DNA of 64,000 bases from Erwinia piriflorinigrans CFBP 5888 (GCF_001050515.1 NZ_CAHS01000023.1:62001-126000); one strand, 5' to 3'; counted from the first letter of the stretch, positions 50,893-61,086 are shown. Translations and numbers: made by a program. The notes: generated by a model from the letters alone, not told the origin.

Positions 50893-51780
50893 TTAATGTT
50901 TGCTTTTGGCGAAGACAACGCGTGCCAGAATGTTCAGTAACAGCACGCACAGAGTAATAATCAGCACGCCCGCCCAGGCCAGACTCTGCCATTCGGCAAA
51001 CGGGCTCATGGCGAACTTGAAGATAGTCACCGGCAGGTTAGCCAGCGGCTGCATCATGTCGGTGCTCCAGAACTGATTCGACAGCGAGGTAAACAGCAGC
51101 GGAGCCGTTTCCCCGGCAATACGGGCTATCGCCAGCAACACGCCGGTCAAAATTCCAGAGACCGATGCTTTCAGGGTAATAGCCGAAATCATCTTCCATT
51201 TCGGCGTTCCCAGCGCGTAGGCCGCCTCACGCAGGCTGTCCGGTACCAGCTTCAACATATTTTCAGTGGTACGGATAACAATCGGGATCTGTAACAGCGC
51301 CAACGCGATCATCCCGGCCCAGCCGGAAAAGTGCTGCATCTGGGCCACCACCACGGTGTACACAAACAGCCCGACCACAATCGAAGGGGCCGACAGCAGA
51401 ATATCGTTGATAAAGCGGATCGTTTCGGCCAGCCAGGACTTGCGCCCGTATTCGGCCAGGTAGATGCCCGCCATAATGCCAAGCGGCGTACCGACCGCCG
51501 TGGCCCAGAAGATCAGCAGGCCGCTGCCCGCCAGGGCATTGGCCAGACCGCCGCCTGCCGTATTCGGCGGCGGCGTGTTTTCGGTAAACAGCGCCAGCGA
51601 CATACCATCCATGCCGCGCGTTACGGTAGAAAACAGGATCCAAACCAGCCAAAACAGACCAAAGGCCATCGTTAGTAATGACAGAGTGAGGGCAATGCGG
51701 TTTTTCAGCCGCCGCCATGCCTGCATTTTACGGCGTGAGGCGAGCAACGCATCGTGCGCCTGTAGTTCAATGGTGGTCAT
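50893..51780 (-). CDS. pstA: Phosphate ABC transporter permease PstA
   Basis: 295 aa inner-membrane permease, six membrane segments and the ABC permease loop ([19 protein letters not shown]). It pairs with PstC. Its start overlaps the pstC stop by four bases. [20 protein letters not shown] is a typical periplasmic segment of PstA. Confidence 0.97.
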   Translation of the reverse strand: MTTIELQAHDALLASRRKMQAWRRLKNRIALTLSLLTMAFGLFWLVWILFSTVTRGMDGMSLALFTENTPPPNTAGGGLANALAGSGLLIFWATAVGTPLGIMAGIYLAEYGRKSWLAETIRFINDILLSAPSIVVGLFVYTVVVAQMQHFSGWAGMIALALLQIPIVIRTTENMLKLVPDSLREAAYALGTPKWKMISAITLKASVSGILTGVLLAIARIAGETAPLLFTSLSNQFWSTDMMQPLANLPVTIFKFAMSPFAEWQSLAWAGVLIITLCVLLLNILARVVFAKSKH

Positions 51781-52739
51781 GAGCGTGCTCCTTCACTTTT
51801 CGCCAGGCGCAGGATCATCAGTTTGGAACAGGCCAACACGATAAAGGTGATGACAAACAGGATCAGCCCCAGTTCCATCAGCGCGGCGGTATGCACGCCG
51901 GACTCAGCTTCGGCAAATTCGTTAGCCAGCGCCGAGGTAATGCTGTTGCCGGGCATAAACAGTGAGGCGCTGTCGAGCTGGTAGGTGTTACCAATAATAA
52001 AGGTGACCGCCATCGTTTCACCCAGCGCACGCCCCAGCCCCAACATCACCCCGCCAATCACCCCGTTTTTGGTGAACGGCAGAACAATCCGCCAGATAAC
52101 TTCCCAGGTGGTGCATCCAATGCCGTAAGCCGACTCTTTCATCATCACCGGCGTCTGTTCGAATACGTCACGCATCACCGAAGCGATATAAGGAATAATC
52201 ATTATCGCCAAGATAATCCCGGCGGCGAGAATACCGATACCAAAAGCCGGGCCGGAGAACAACGCACCGACAATCGGCACGTTGGCCAGCACCTCGCCGA
52301 CCGGCTGCTGGAACCAGGTGGCAAACAGCGGAGCAAAAATAAACAGCCCCCACATGCCATAGACAATGCTGGGGATAGCCGCCAGCAGTTCGATGGCAAC
52401 GCCCAGCGGACGGCGCAGCCAGCCCGGAGCCAGTTCAGTCAGGAATAGGGCGATGCCAAAACTGACCGGAACGGCGATCAGCAGGGCAATAATCGAGGTG
52501 ACGACAGTGCCGTAGATCGGCACCAGCGCACCAAACTGTTCGTTCGGCGCATCCCACTCTTTATTCCACAGGAACGAGAAGCCAAATTTCTGAATGCTCG
52601 GCCATGAGGAGATCAGCAGGGAAACGATGATGCCGCCGAGCAGCAACAGCACAATCAGCGCAGCCAGTTTCACCAGCGCGCTGAAGATGATGTCGCCCTG
52701 TTTCCCAGGGGCCTTAAATGTCGGCTTGGTTGCAGCCAT
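51777..52739 (-). CDS. pstC: Phosphate ABC transporter permease PstC
   Basis: 320 aa from ATG 52739 ([19 protein letters not shown]). Six membrane segments, with the coupling loop [20 protein letters not shown]. Partner of PstA in the high-affinity phosphate transporter. The frame continues to 52784 through the intercistronic hairpins, which I do not count. Confidence 0.97.
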   Translation of the reverse strand: MAATKPTFKAPGKQGDIIFSALVKLAALIVLLLLGGIIVSLLISSWPSIQKFGFSFLWNKEWDAPNEQFGALVPIYGTVVTSIIALLIAVPVSFGIALFLTELAPGWLRRPLGVAIELLAAIPSIVYGMWGLFIFAPLFATWFQQPVGEVLANVPIVGALFSGPAFGIGILAAGIILAIMIIPYIASVMRDVFEQTPVMMKESAYGIGCTTWEVIWRIVLPFTKNGVIGGVMLGLGRALGETMAVTFIIGNTYQLDSASLFMPGNSITSALANEFAEAESGVHTAALMELGLILFVITFIVLACSKLMILRLAKSEGARS

Positions 52740-52771
52740 AGAATTCTCGAGTCGGTTACAGCTGATACATC

Positions 52772-52826
52772 GCGGGCAAGGCAAGCCTTGCCCGCACGGG
52801 TTACCTGCGCCACATTTAATGTGGCG
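52772..52826 (-). repeat. pstS-pstC intercistronic hairpins
   Basis: A perfect 11-bp stem with a two-base loop (GCGGGCAAGGC and its complement, 52772-52795), then an 8-bp stem CGCCACAT / ATGTGGCG (52808-52826). In pst operons such stems let pstS accumulate over the downstream genes by stabilising its mRNA or partly terminating. Confidence 0.75.
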
Positions 52827-52836
52827 TTTTAAGCAA

Positions 52837-53877
52837 TTAGTACAACGCGTTACCTGAGCTGTCTTTCACGTTGGTTTTCCAGGCGGCGCGAATTTGTTCT
52901 ACCACAGAATCCGGCAGTGACGCGTAGTCGAGAGCCGTGGTGGTTTTGCCGCCGTTTTTGTAAGCCCAGTCAAAGAACTTCAGCACCGCTGCGCCTTTCT
53001 CTGCATTAGCCTGCTCTTTATGTACCAGAATAAAGGTGGTTGAAGTGATTGGCCACGCATTGTCCCCTTTCTGGTAGGTCAGATCCTGCGCGAACGAGGT
53101 GCTCCAGTCAGCGCCTTTAGCCGCATCACTGAAGCTTTTTTCGCTCGGTGCAATCGCTTTACCATCCGCATCGACCAGTTTGGTATAAGCAAGGCTGTTC
53201 TGTTTCGCATACGCGTATTCGACATAACCGATAGAGCCGGGCAGACGTTGTACGAATGCGGCCACGCCGTCATTGCCCTTACCACCCAAGCCTACCGGCC
53301 AGTTAACGGTACTGCCTTTCCCAACTTTGCTGCTCCAGTCTTCGTTCACTTTAGACAGATAGCTGGTGAAGACAAATGACGTACCGGAACCATCAGCGCG
53401 GCGCACCACGTTGATATTAGAATCTGGCAGCTTCACGCCCGGGTTCAGTTTAGCGATCGCCGGATCGTTCCACTTCTTGATGGTGCCGAGGTAGATATCA
53501 CCCACGGTTTTACCATCCAGCGTGAGCTGACCGGATTGAATACCCGGGATATTCACCGCCAGTACCACCCCACCGATCACCGTCGGGAACTGGAACAGGC
53601 CATTTTTGGCTAAATCTTCATCTTTCATCGGCGCATCTGATGCGCCGAAATCGACGGTTTTAGCAATAATTTGCTTCACGCCGCCGGAAGAACCGATACC
53701 CTGATAGTTAACCTGGCTACCCGTAGCGGTGTTGTACTCTGCCGCCCACTTATTATAAACCGGTGCCGGGAAGGTGCCGCCAGCACCGGTCAGATTGGTT
53801 GCCGCCATCGCAGATACGGCGCTCAGAGAAAGGGTTAACGCAACGCATTGAGCCAGGGTTTTGTGCATCAAAGTCAT
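52837..53877 (-). CDS. pstS: Phosphate-binding periplasmic protein PstS
   Basis: 346 aa from ATG 53877 (GGAGGGAAT upstream), the E. coli length. Signal peptide to AMA (about residue 25), then the mature [20 protein letters not shown] with phosphate-binding [19 protein letters not shown], and [10 protein letters not shown]. It delivers phosphate to PstCA. Two Pho boxes lie upstream, so it is under PhoB control. Confidence 0.98.
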   Translation of the reverse strand: MTLMHKTLAQCVALTLSLSAVSAMAATNLTGAGGTFPAPVYNKWAAEYNTATGSQVNYQGIGSSGGVKQIIAKTVDFGASDAPMKDEDLAKNGLFQFPTVIGGVVLAVNIPGIQSGQLTLDGKTVGDIYLGTIKKWNDPAIAKLNPGVKLPDSNINVVRRADGSGTSFVFTSYLSKVNEDWSSKVGKGSTVNWPVGLGGKGNDGVAAFVQRLPGSIGYVEYAYAKQNSLAYTKLVDADGKAIAPSEKSFSDAAKGADWSTSFAQDLTYQKGDNAWPITSTTFILVHKEQANAEKGAAVLKFFDWAYKNGGKTTTALDYASLPDSVVEQIRAAWKTNVKDSSGNALY

Positions 53878-53952
53878 ATTCCCTCCACGGGATAATAAAG
53901 TCAGGTCGGTTACCGTGTTCGTATGATTAATTATTGCTGCTGAAGGCAAAAT

Positions 53953-53970
53953 AGGACAGTTTGGTGACAG
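53953..53970 (-). promoter_or_regulatory. Pho box 2 (pstS)
   Basis: CTGTCACCAAACTGTCCT on the minus strand: two CTGTC direct repeats 11 bases apart. Consensus CTGTCATAWAWCTGTCAY, fair match. Confidence 0.8.
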
Positions 53971-53985
53971 TAAAATGTCGCTAAT

Positions 53986-54003
53986 ATGACAGATTTATGA
54001 CAG
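53986..54003 (-). promoter_or_regulatory. Pho box 1 (pstS)
   Basis: CTGTCATAAATCTGTCAT on the minus strand, a perfect match to the PhoB consensus, about 110 bases upstream of pstS. Confidence 0.93.
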
Positions 54004-54134
54004 ACAGCGGCAGCCAGGGTGGCATCTGGAAAAGTTGGCCGCCCGACGGCGGATTCGGGCTGGCTCTGTTATCGCTACGAAAATGAGATCGCTGACCAAA
54101 GCATGCGCCAGGATCCGTCAAAAACGGCTTACCT

Positions 54135-56441
54135 TTAGCGTACCTCATCCCCTTTAAGCCCCAGTTGGTAAGCGGGCGGCCCCGGTAACATCGGCTGCGC
54201 CTCTCCCCTGACCCAGGCGGGGAAACTATCCATCCACCAGCGGCTCAGCGGGTGGCCACTTTGCCCTGAAGGCAGACTCAATATGGCCTGAGACTCTTCA
54301 CCAGGGGAGACCACCATCCGCTCTGAAGCGCCGAAACGCGGGCGGTTGACATGAATAACATTGTTGTCACCGGAAAGCGCGACTGACGGAGAGCGCAGAT
54401 AATGCCCGACTACCGGTAACGCTTTTGCCAGCGGATGCGCATAGTCACTGCGATTTATCTCTCCCCAACGTGTTTTACCCGAATCCCGTTTTTTCCAGCT
54501 ATCTGCCAGGGTGGAGCGGGTCCACGCCTGCCAATCCGCTGAACCGGGCGGCACCCATTTTTCGGCGTTCATCAGCGCCAGCATCGTTTCATCCCACCGT
54601 GGGTTTGCCCGACGGTAGTACGCCTGCGGCCACTGTTGAGAAAGCGTGTTGTCCAGACCGCCAAAGATGCTGGCGTACATATCGTCGCGCCATTGGGCGA
54701 TCAGCGCATACCCCGTAGAATCCGCGTCAGCATGACCATTCCATTGGCGAAGCAGGCTGCGCATCTGCTCATAGGCCGGATCTTCACCCTGTTGAGGATT
54801 GGCTAAACTTTTTAGCAGCCAATCGCGCCAAACGGCAGCCAGCGGCGCCTCATCATTCAACTGTAGGCGGTACATTTGCTTTTCATCCGCGTCCGTTTGC
54901 TTTGTCAGCCGTTGAGTAATGGCACTGGCGCGCACGCCGATATCGGCCCCCCCGTCGCCAAGCCTCTCTCCTTGCCGATCAAACAGCAGACGGTTATTGG
55001 CGGTCACAATCATGCCATCCGCAGGGTTGATGGCTTGAGGATGTGCCGCCGCTGGCAGCGGCTGCCAGCGGTTTTCAGCGGACGCACGCACAGGGGAACG
55101 CGTCTGTTCCCCTGCCGTCGAACGATCTGCCAACGTACCTGCCAGCGTCCAGCCAATATTGCCCTGACTATCTGCGACCAGCAGGTTTTGCGCCGGGATG
55201 CCGGCCTGTTTACCGGCGGCTAATGCCGACGGCACCGATTCGGCGTCATCCAGCATGGCCAGGTTGAGATTCAGCGCACCCGGTAACTGCAATACCCAGT
55301 GCATCGCCATATCACCGCGTGGCGTGGTAACAACTGGCCCCCACTGACTGCTGCGCAGGGTAAGCGTTTGCGACTTACCCTGATTGACCCGCAGCATTTC
55401 CGTGTGCGTCTCTGTTTTCATCGTCTTATCGGCGACAACCCAGTCAAACGTATCGACGTAGCTGTTGGTAAAACCCCAGGCAATATGGCCATTACTGCCG
55501 CTCAGTAACAGGGGTAAGCCCGGCAGTGTAATCCCCGTCAGGCTTCTTTTTTGTGTGCTCTGGTTAATCCGGGCCTGATACCAGATACCGGGCAACCCCA
55601 GCCCCAGGTGCATATCATTGGCCAGAATGGCCTTACCGTTGCGGCTTAATAACCAGCCATTACTGCCTTTCATGCCTTCGTCGGGTAGCGCGGATGCTGA
55701 ATCGACGTGCGCCTGTCCCCACCATGCGGGTGCGGAGGTGGGGATGGCGGCAGCGGCAGGGACGCTGCCTGCCAGCGGCCTGTCCCATCGGCTGGCTTCA
55801 GGCAGCAGGAAGGCCTGTTGCTGCGCGTTGTTGTCAGCAATCCAGCCGCGCGCATATTCACGGCCCGCCTGATTACCCTGGAGATCAAAATACATCGCGG
55901 CAATGACCAGCAGGCTATCCTCTTCATGCCAGGGTTGCGGCGAGGTGCGCAGAACCCAGTACTCAAAGGGTCTGCTTTGCAGGGCATGCAGGCCGGCATT
56001 AACCCCGGCGGTATAGCCCGTCAGACGCTGCCGCTGGCTGGCGGGCAATTGTGACAGGGCATGACGCGCCTGGGCGCGCAGCTGAAAAATTCGCCTCTGG
56101 CGGTCAAGGGTCAGACCACTTTTACCCACCAGCTCTGCCAGCTCTCCTGCTGCACTACGGCGCAGCAGATCCATTTGGAAAAAACGGTCCTGGGCATGGA
56201 GAAACCCGAGCGCGAACCAGGCCTGCTGACTGTTGCTGGCCGAAATATCCGGCACCCCTCGCGGGTCTCGCTGGATCGTCGCCTGCCCGTTTAGCCCGGA
56301 AACCCGCTGGGTTCCCTCACGCTGCGGCAAACTCTGATACAGCGCCACGCCAGCCACCGCGCCCGCTAACACCACCAGCACGGCAATGACACCCATCGTC
56401 ATCAGCGCGATTTTTCCCGTACGGCGCAAAATTTTTACCAT
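54135..56441 (-). CDS. Penicillin acylase family Ntn-hydrolase, membrane-anchored
   Basis: 768 aa, peptidase family S45. Residues 12-35 form one membrane segment (signal or anchor), so the enzyme faces the periplasm. The pro-enzyme layout is alpha chain, spacer, then a beta chain starting at Ser260 in MKGSNGW, the expected autocatalytic N-terminal nucleophile. NDMHLGLGLPGIWYQARI follows, as in the family. Relatives hydrolyse amides of acyl chains: penicillin, N-acyl-homoserine lactones (PvdQ, AhlM) and cephalosporins. It is 19 bases after the LysE gene and closes the biosynthetic-looking operon. Removal of an N-acyl group from an exported product, or quorum quenching, are both possible. Confidence 0.88.
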   Translation of the reverse strand: MVKILRRTGKIALMTMGVIAVLVVLAGAVAGVALYQSLPQREGTQRVSGLNGQATIQRDPRGVPDISASNSQQAWFALGFLHAQDRFFQMDLLRRSAAGELAELVGKSGLTLDRQRRIFQLRAQARHALSQLPASQRQRLTGYTAGVNAGLHALQSRPFEYWVLRTSPQPWHEEDSLLVIAAMYFDLQGNQAGREYARGWIADNNAQQQAFLLPEASRWDRPLAGSVPAAAAIPTSAPAWWGQAHVDSASALPDEGMKGSNGWLLSRNGKAILANDMHLGLGLPGIWYQARINQSTQKRSLTGITLPGLPLLLSGSNGHIAWGFTNSYVDTFDWVVADKTMKTETHTEMLRVNQGKSQTLTLRSSQWGPVVTTPRGDMAMHWVLQLPGALNLNLAMLDDAESVPSALAAGKQAGIPAQNLLVADSQGNIGWTLAGTLADRSTAGEQTRSPVRASAENRWQPLPAAAHPQAINPADGMIVTANNRLLFDRQGERLGDGGADIGVRASAITQRLTKQTDADEKQMYRLQLNDEAPLAAVWRDWLLKSLANPQQGEDPAYEQMRSLLRQWNGHADADSTGYALIAQWRDDMYASIFGGLDNTLSQQWPQAYYRRANPRWDETMLALMNAEKWVPPGSADWQAWTRSTLADSWKKRDSGKTRWGEINRSDYAHPLAKALPVVGHYLRSPSVALSGDNNVIHVNRPRFGASERMVVSPGEESQAILSLPSGQSGHPLSRWWMDSFPAWVRGEAQPMLPGPPAYQLGLKGDEVR

Positions 56442-56460
56442 AACCCTCTGATTCCTTTTT

Positions 56461-57093
56461 TCAGGCGAATAGCACCAGCGATGCCGAACATAACAACAAC
56501 AGCGCGCAGATCACCTCTAATACGCGACGCCCGCGACCAGGCCCTTTATTGATCTTGCGTGCCAGCGTCGCGCTGGCGAGGGTATAACCCAGCAATACCG
56601 GATACTCCAGTACGATAGCCAGCAGCCCCAGCAGCAGTATCGCCCATCCACCCTGACCTTGTGCGCTGCCGATAAATACCGGCAACAGCGCACAAAAGAA
56701 CAGTAGCGATTTGGGGTTGGAGAGTTGCAGCAGAAGACTTTCACGGAACAGCCCGCTCAACCCCTGTTGCGGGTTTGCGCGGGTTCTGACCGCAGCGGTT
56801 TGCGAAGAAAACCACAGCCGTTTCACCGCCAGCCATACCAGATACAGTGCGCCGGCATAGCGTAGCGCCGTATACATCGTGGGCCATGCCATCAGCAACG
56901 CCCCCAGTCCGATAGCGGAAAGCAGGCAGTAGATGGCATTACCGCTTAACACCCCCAGCACGGAGACCTGCGCCCGCAGCCATCCTTGCGTAAAAGCGTG
57001 ACTGGTGACTTGCATCACCGCAGGGCCCGGCGTCAGGTTGAGCGCCAGGTTAGTCGAAATAAACGTGAACAGCATGCCTGATTCAATCATCAT
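56461..57093 (-). CDS. LysE/RhtB-family exporter
   Basis: 210 aa, six membrane segments, with the family motif NLTPGPAVMQV near residue 20. These proteins export amino acids and derivatives. The start overlaps the upstream NAD-synthetase-type gene by four bases, and the penicillin-acylase-family gene follows after 19 bases. In this operon it would export a small amino-acid-like product or intermediate. That is inference. Confidence 0.88.
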   Translation of the reverse strand: MMIESGMLFTFISTNLALNLTPGPAVMQVTSHAFTQGWLRAQVSVLGVLSGNAIYCLLSAIGLGALLMAWPTMYTALRYAGALYLVWLAVKRLWFSSQTAAVRTRANPQQGLSGLFRESLLLQLSNPKSLLFFCALLPVFIGSAQGQGGWAILLLGLLAIVLEYPVLLGYTLASATLARKINKGPGRGRRVLEVICALLLLCSASLVLFA

Positions 57094-58772
57094 ACGGACG
57101 CCCCTCTGTCTGTGGTGAAGCTAAACCCGTGAGTGATGGGATAGCGTCGTTCGCGAGAAAGCGCCATGTCGCTGATTTTTGTCCCTGGGGCTGCCTGACG
57201 GCGCTTATACTCCGCCCCTTCCAGTAACGCGGCCACCCGGCGAATATCCGCAGGCTCGAACCCTTTGGCGGCAATATCTCTGTCGGTCAGGTTCTCTTCA
57301 ATCAGCATATGCAGCAAGGCATCCAGCACCTCATAAGGTGGCAGGCTGTCGCTGTCCTGCTGACCGGGTTTCAGCTCCGCACTGGGGGCTTTGGTGAGGA
57401 TCGTCTGCGGGATGACGTCTAACCCCTGCATGCGGCCACTTAACGGCAGATGCTGGTTACGCCAGTGACACAGGGCATACACCTGGGTTTTATAGACGTC
57501 TTTCAGCGGATTAAATCCACCGCACATATCGCCATAGAGGGTGCAATACCCCACGGCGACCTCCGATTTATTTCCGGTCGAAAGCAGCAGGGCCTGCCAC
57601 TGATTGGACAATGCCATCAGCAGCGTTCCCCGGCTGCGCGCCTGAATATTTTGCCCGGTGAGATCCTTTATCGGCTCGTCCACCAGTAAATCTGACAGCG
57701 TCTGTTCAAGCGCCGTGTGCGCCCCGGCTATCGGCAACAGGCTAAGCCCGATAGCGCAACGTTGTGCCAGCTCGCGGGCATCGTCCAGGCTGCCCTGGCT
57801 GCTGTAACGTGAGGGCAGCATCACCGCCCGTACCTGCTGCGCGCCCAGCGCATCGGCGGCGAGAACCGCAACCAGCGCGGAGTCGATACCGCCGGAAAGC
57901 CCCAACAGCACCTGTGAAAAGCCGTTTTTTCTGACGTAATCCCGCAGCCCCCACATCAGGGCCGTATAGATTTCGCCCAGGCTATCAATCTGTTCAGCAC
58001 GCAGGGGCTGCCCGTTGACCGGTTGGCCTGTTTTCACCTCCAGCCGTAGTGAATAATGCGTTTCCTGCCAGGCTGGCCAGCGCTCGGTCACCTCGCCCTG
58101 GGCATTCACGACGCAGCCACCGCCGTCAAAAACCAGCTCATCCTGGCCGCCGAGCAAATTGAAATAGACCACGGGAAGCCCGGTCTCAGCGGCTCTTTGC
58201 CGCAGCACCTGTAGGCGTTGACCATATTTGTTCTGCGTCCAGGGGCTGGCGTTGAGTGAGATCAGGATCGTCGCCCCTGCCTGTTTTAACGTCTGCGACA
58301 CTTCAGGGAGCCAGACGTCCTCGCAGATCATGACACCTAACAGCTGTCCGCGAAACGCCACCGGGCAAGGCTCATTGCCAGAGGCAAACCAGCGCAACTC
58401 ATCAAAAACACCGTAGGTCGGCAGCTGATACTTGGCGGTAACCTGAACAATTTCGCCGCGTTCAATCAGCAGCGCGCCATTGATCAGTCTCCCCTGATAA
58501 AACCAGGGCGTTGTGAGCATCAGCGCGGTGTGCATCGTCGCCGAAACGGCAACAAGATGTTCGACGGTGCGTTCCGTCTGCTGCATAAAAGCGTGCCGCA
58601 GCACTAAATCTTCTGCCGGATACCCCGACAGCGCCATTTCCGGCAAAAATAAGAGATCGACGCCACGTAATTCAGCCTCACGCCAGGCGTGCAAAATCCG
58701 CTGGCTGTTGCCCCCGACATCACCCACTCGGCTGTTAAGCACACAGAACTCAAAACACAAATCGTCAGTCAT
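57090..58772 (-). CDS. Glutamine-dependent NAD+ synthetase-type enzyme
   Basis: 560 aa from ATG 58772 (GGGAG upstream). The N-terminal carbon-nitrogen hydrolase (glutaminase) domain has catalytic triad Glu45 (LPEMALSGYP), Lys114 (AKYQLPTYG) and Cys150 (VMICEDVW). The C-terminal ATP-PPi synthetase has P-loop LSGGIDSALVAVLA and STGNKSEVAVGYCTLYGD. E. coli makes NAD with a shorter ammonia-dependent NadE (275 aa), so this is a different type. It may be a second NAD synthase or an amidating enzyme of the pathway. ATGA overlaps join it to the thioesterase and LysE genes. Confidence 0.85.
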   Translation of the reverse strand: MTDDLCFEFCVLNSRVGDVGGNSQRILHAWREAELRGVDLLFLPEMALSGYPAEDLVLRHAFMQQTERTVEHLVAVSATMHTALMLTTPWFYQGRLINGALLIERGEIVQVTAKYQLPTYGVFDELRWFASGNEPCPVAFRGQLLGVMICEDVWLPEVSQTLKQAGATILISLNASPWTQNKYGQRLQVLRQRAAETGLPVVYFNLLGGQDELVFDGGGCVVNAQGEVTERWPAWQETHYSLRLEVKTGQPVNGQPLRAEQIDSLGEIYTALMWGLRDYVRKNGFSQVLLGLSGGIDSALVAVLAADALGAQQVRAVMLPSRYSSQGSLDDARELAQRCAIGLSLLPIAGAHTALEQTLSDLLVDEPIKDLTGQNIQARSRGTLLMALSNQWQALLLSTGNKSEVAVGYCTLYGDMCGGFNPLKDVYKTQVYALCHWRNQHLPLSGRMQGLDVIPQTILTKAPSAELKPGQQDSDSLPPYEVLDALLHMLIEENLTDRDIAAKGFEPADIRRVAALLEGAEYKRRQAAPGTKISDMALSRERRYPITHGFSFTTDRGASV

Positions 58773-59476
58773 AAAGAGATCTCCCTTACGGCAGGCAACG
58801 GAAAAAGAGTGAACAGCGTTGAGATAAGCGCATCGGGGTGCTGTTGCAGAAAAAAGTGACCGCCGGGCAAAACCGCGCTCTGAAATGAGGCGCTGGTGCA
58901 ATCACGCCATGCCTGCATGCCTGCGGAGGTGGTTAATACATCATCCTGACCAGACAAGGCGATAATCGGGCAATTCACTCTGTCTGCACCTGGGGCAACC
59001 CCGCCATCAAGCAGGCGGTAATCACTCTGAATGGCGGGGGCAAACCAGGCCATAAGCTCCTGTGACGCCAGAATTTCTGGCGGCGTGCCGCCCAGTTCAG
59101 CAAGGTATGACGTCAGCGCGGGCAGATCGAACGTCGCCACGTTGCGCGAAGGCAGCTGCTGATGCGGCGCATTGATGGCACACACCACCAATGCTGCCAC
59201 GCGGCGCCGTTGACGCTGCAACTGACGCGCGGCTTCAAAAGCCACCAGCGCGCCCATGCTGTAACCCAGCAGCATGACGGGCTGGTCATCGGTAAGGGTT
59301 TCTACCGCCTCATGCGCGAGTTGGCTCAGAGAGGTTGAGAAATCCTCGCTCTGACGGCTGCCGCGACCGGGATAAACAAACTGTTTCAGCGGCAGTGTGT
59401 CCGGCCAGGCTGAAGCCAGCGCAGAAAAGGCATTATCGCTGCTCCCCGCATAGCCAAAAGCGAGACATGTCATCAT
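58769..59476 (-). CDS. Type II thioesterase (alpha/beta hydrolase)
   Basis: 235 aa of the GrsT/RifR type. Nucleophile Ser73 in LGYSMGALVAFE, a family Asp in LSGQDDVLTT, and the His of PGGHFFLQQHP. It starts MTCLAFGYAGSSDNAF, where family members have FPHAGGSA. Type II thioesterases clear wrongly loaded carrier proteins or release products in NRPS/PKS pathways. No carrier protein gene is visible nearby. Its stop overlaps the next gene's start (ATGA), and its own start overlaps the ligase stop. Confidence 0.88.
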   Translation of the reverse strand: MMTCLAFGYAGSSDNAFSALASAWPDTLPLKQFVYPGRGSRQSEDFSTSLSQLAHEAVETLTDDQPVMLLGYSMGALVAFEAARQLQRQRRRVAALVVCAINAPHQQLPSRNVATFDLPALTSYLAELGGTPPEILASQELMAWFAPAIQSDYRLLDGGVAPGADRVNCPIIALSGQDDVLTTSAGMQAWRDCTSASFQSAVLPGGHFFLQQHPDALISTLFTLFPLPAVREISL

Positions 59477-61086
59477 TCAACCCGCTCCTGTGCCAGTTGT
59501 GCGGCGAGGCGGCGACGCAATACCTTACGCTGGATTTTACCGATGGAGGTGCGCGGGATCTGGCCCGTCTCGGCGGGAAACAGCCGCCAGTGCAGCGGCG
59601 TGCCCAGTTCTGACAGCCTGATCTCCATCCTGCGCATCACGCTTTCTGCCGAACTGCCCGGCTGACAAACGAAGTAGATGCCAACCGTCTCCCCTGACTG
59701 GCAAACGCCCGTATAGCCGGCACGGACTCCGGGAATACGTTCCAACTCAGCTTCCAGCTGATAACCGGGGATCGGCAGGCCTGCAATGCCATCACCATCG
59801 CGATCGGTAATAAACAGCCGCCCCTGATGGAGCAAAGCGCGATCGCCGGTGACAAACCAGCCATCCTCAAGGAAACAGTCCTCTGCCTCACCGTTGAAAT
59901 AACCACGCGTCACCGAAGGCCCACGAACCTGTAAATCACCCACTTGCCCCTCGTCGACAATTTCACCATCCCTATCGGTAATGCGCACACTCGCCGCCGG
60001 GATAGGTAAGCCGAGATCGACATAACCGTTATATTCACCCCCGTCTCCCGCTGACCAGGTCAGCCCTGAGCAGGTTTCCGACATGCCAAACGCGGGCCGC
60101 AGCGCCGAAGACTTCAGGCCCTGGGCGGCGAAACGGCTGGCACAGCGCTTCATTTGATCGCTGATACTCTCCCCGGCATTCACCAGAAAACGCAGCGAGC
60201 TAAAATCCCAGTCGGCTGCCGCTTCCATCTGGGACAGCTCGCTGAAAACGTGATTAGGCACCCAGCTCACCGTCGCCCGGCATGCGGCGGTTTCCCGTGG
60301 AAAACGCGCCAGATCTTCTCTGACCCAGGGCGTTGCCAGATGTATCTGCTGCGCGGCGCAGCAAACCGGCACAATGCCAAGAAACACAACCGCCCCAACA
60401 TGATCCATCGGCATCCAGTTAAGAAACACGTCACGTTCGCTAAAATCATTCATTTGCGCAGTACCGGCCGCCATCGAAAGCAGCGCCCGCACGCTCTGAG
60501 TGACCAACTTCGGCTGACCGGTCGAGCCAGAGGTGGGAAAAATAATGGCCAAATCGTCCCCTTGTCCGACATAAGAACAGGGATCGTGGCGCGGGGTTAG
60601 CTGGTGGAATGGCGCGGCGGCAATAACCTGCATGGCGGCTTCTGGCATCTGCTGCTGGATCAGCTGAAATTGTGTTAAATCAGCCCCTGAGCCAATCATG
60701 GCGGTGGGACGAATCAAAGCCAGCGCGGCAAGCGATGCTTTTAACGCCGAAGGCTCCACGGGCCAGGGGACGCCTGCCGCCACCGGAACCGCCACCGCTC
60801 CCAGTAACAGGCAGCCCCATAATGCCAGCACGAAATCTCCCGGATCGGCCAGACGCAGTAGCACCCGGTCACCCGCGCTGATGCCCTTTTCCGCCAATAC
60901 GTGGCTGACCGCCAGCGCCTGCGGATAAAATTCCGCGTAGCTCCATGCCCGACGTTGACCCGCAGCGTTGACGGTGGTCACGCCTTTTTCACTCTGCTGT
61001 GCGGCTCGTAACAGTGCCTGATGCAAAGAGGTGATATGCCACAGGGGGTGATGGGCTGCGGCACCCGATATCAGCGCTTGATTCAT
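59473..61086 (-). CDS. AMP-dependent acyl/aryl ligase (FAAL/adenylation-domain-like)
   Basis: 537 aa ANL-superfamily enzyme. Adenylation motifs are FPTSGSTGQPKLV (A3), AFGMSETCSGL (A5), GWFVTGD (A7) and the C-terminal Lys in SIGKIQRK (A10). MPMDHVGAVVFLGIVPVC resembles fatty-acyl-AMP ligases and starter adenylation domains. It activates a carboxylic acid as adenylate for transfer to CoA, a carrier protein or an amine. No carrier domain is fused. The substrate cannot be predicted by eye. It lies between an unrecognised gene and the thioesterase, with four-base overlaps on both sides. Confidence 0.88.
   Translation of the reverse strand: MNQALISGAAAHHPLWHITSLHQALLRAAQQSEKGVTTVNAAGQRRAWSYAEFYPQALAVSHVLAEKGISAGDRVLLRLADPGDFVLALWGCLLLGAVAVPVAAGVPWPVEPSALKASLAALALIRPTAMIGSGADLTQFQLIQQQMPEAAMQVIAAAPFHQLTPRHDPCSYVGQGDDLAIIFPTSGSTGQPKLVTQSVRALLSMAAGTAQMNDFSERDVFLNWMPMDHVGAVVFLGIVPVCCAAQQIHLATPWVREDLARFPRETAACRATVSWVPNHVFSELSQMEAAADWDFSSLRFLVNAGESISDQMKRCASRFAAQGLKSSALRPAFGMSETCSGLTWSAGDGGEYNGYVDLGLPIPAASVRITDRDGEIVDEGQVGDLQVRGPSVTRGYFNGEAEDCFLEDGWFVTGDRALLHQGRLFITDRDGDGIAGLPIPGYQLEAELERIPGVRAGYTGVCQSGETVGIYFVCQPGSSAESVMRRMEIRLSELGTPLHWRLFPAETGQIPRTSIGKIQRKVLRRRLAAQLAQERVE

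Noticed and set aside
51331-51675. Plus-strand frames over the pstA region
   Set aside because: Antisense shadows of pstA, whose membrane and coupling-loop motifs are clear.
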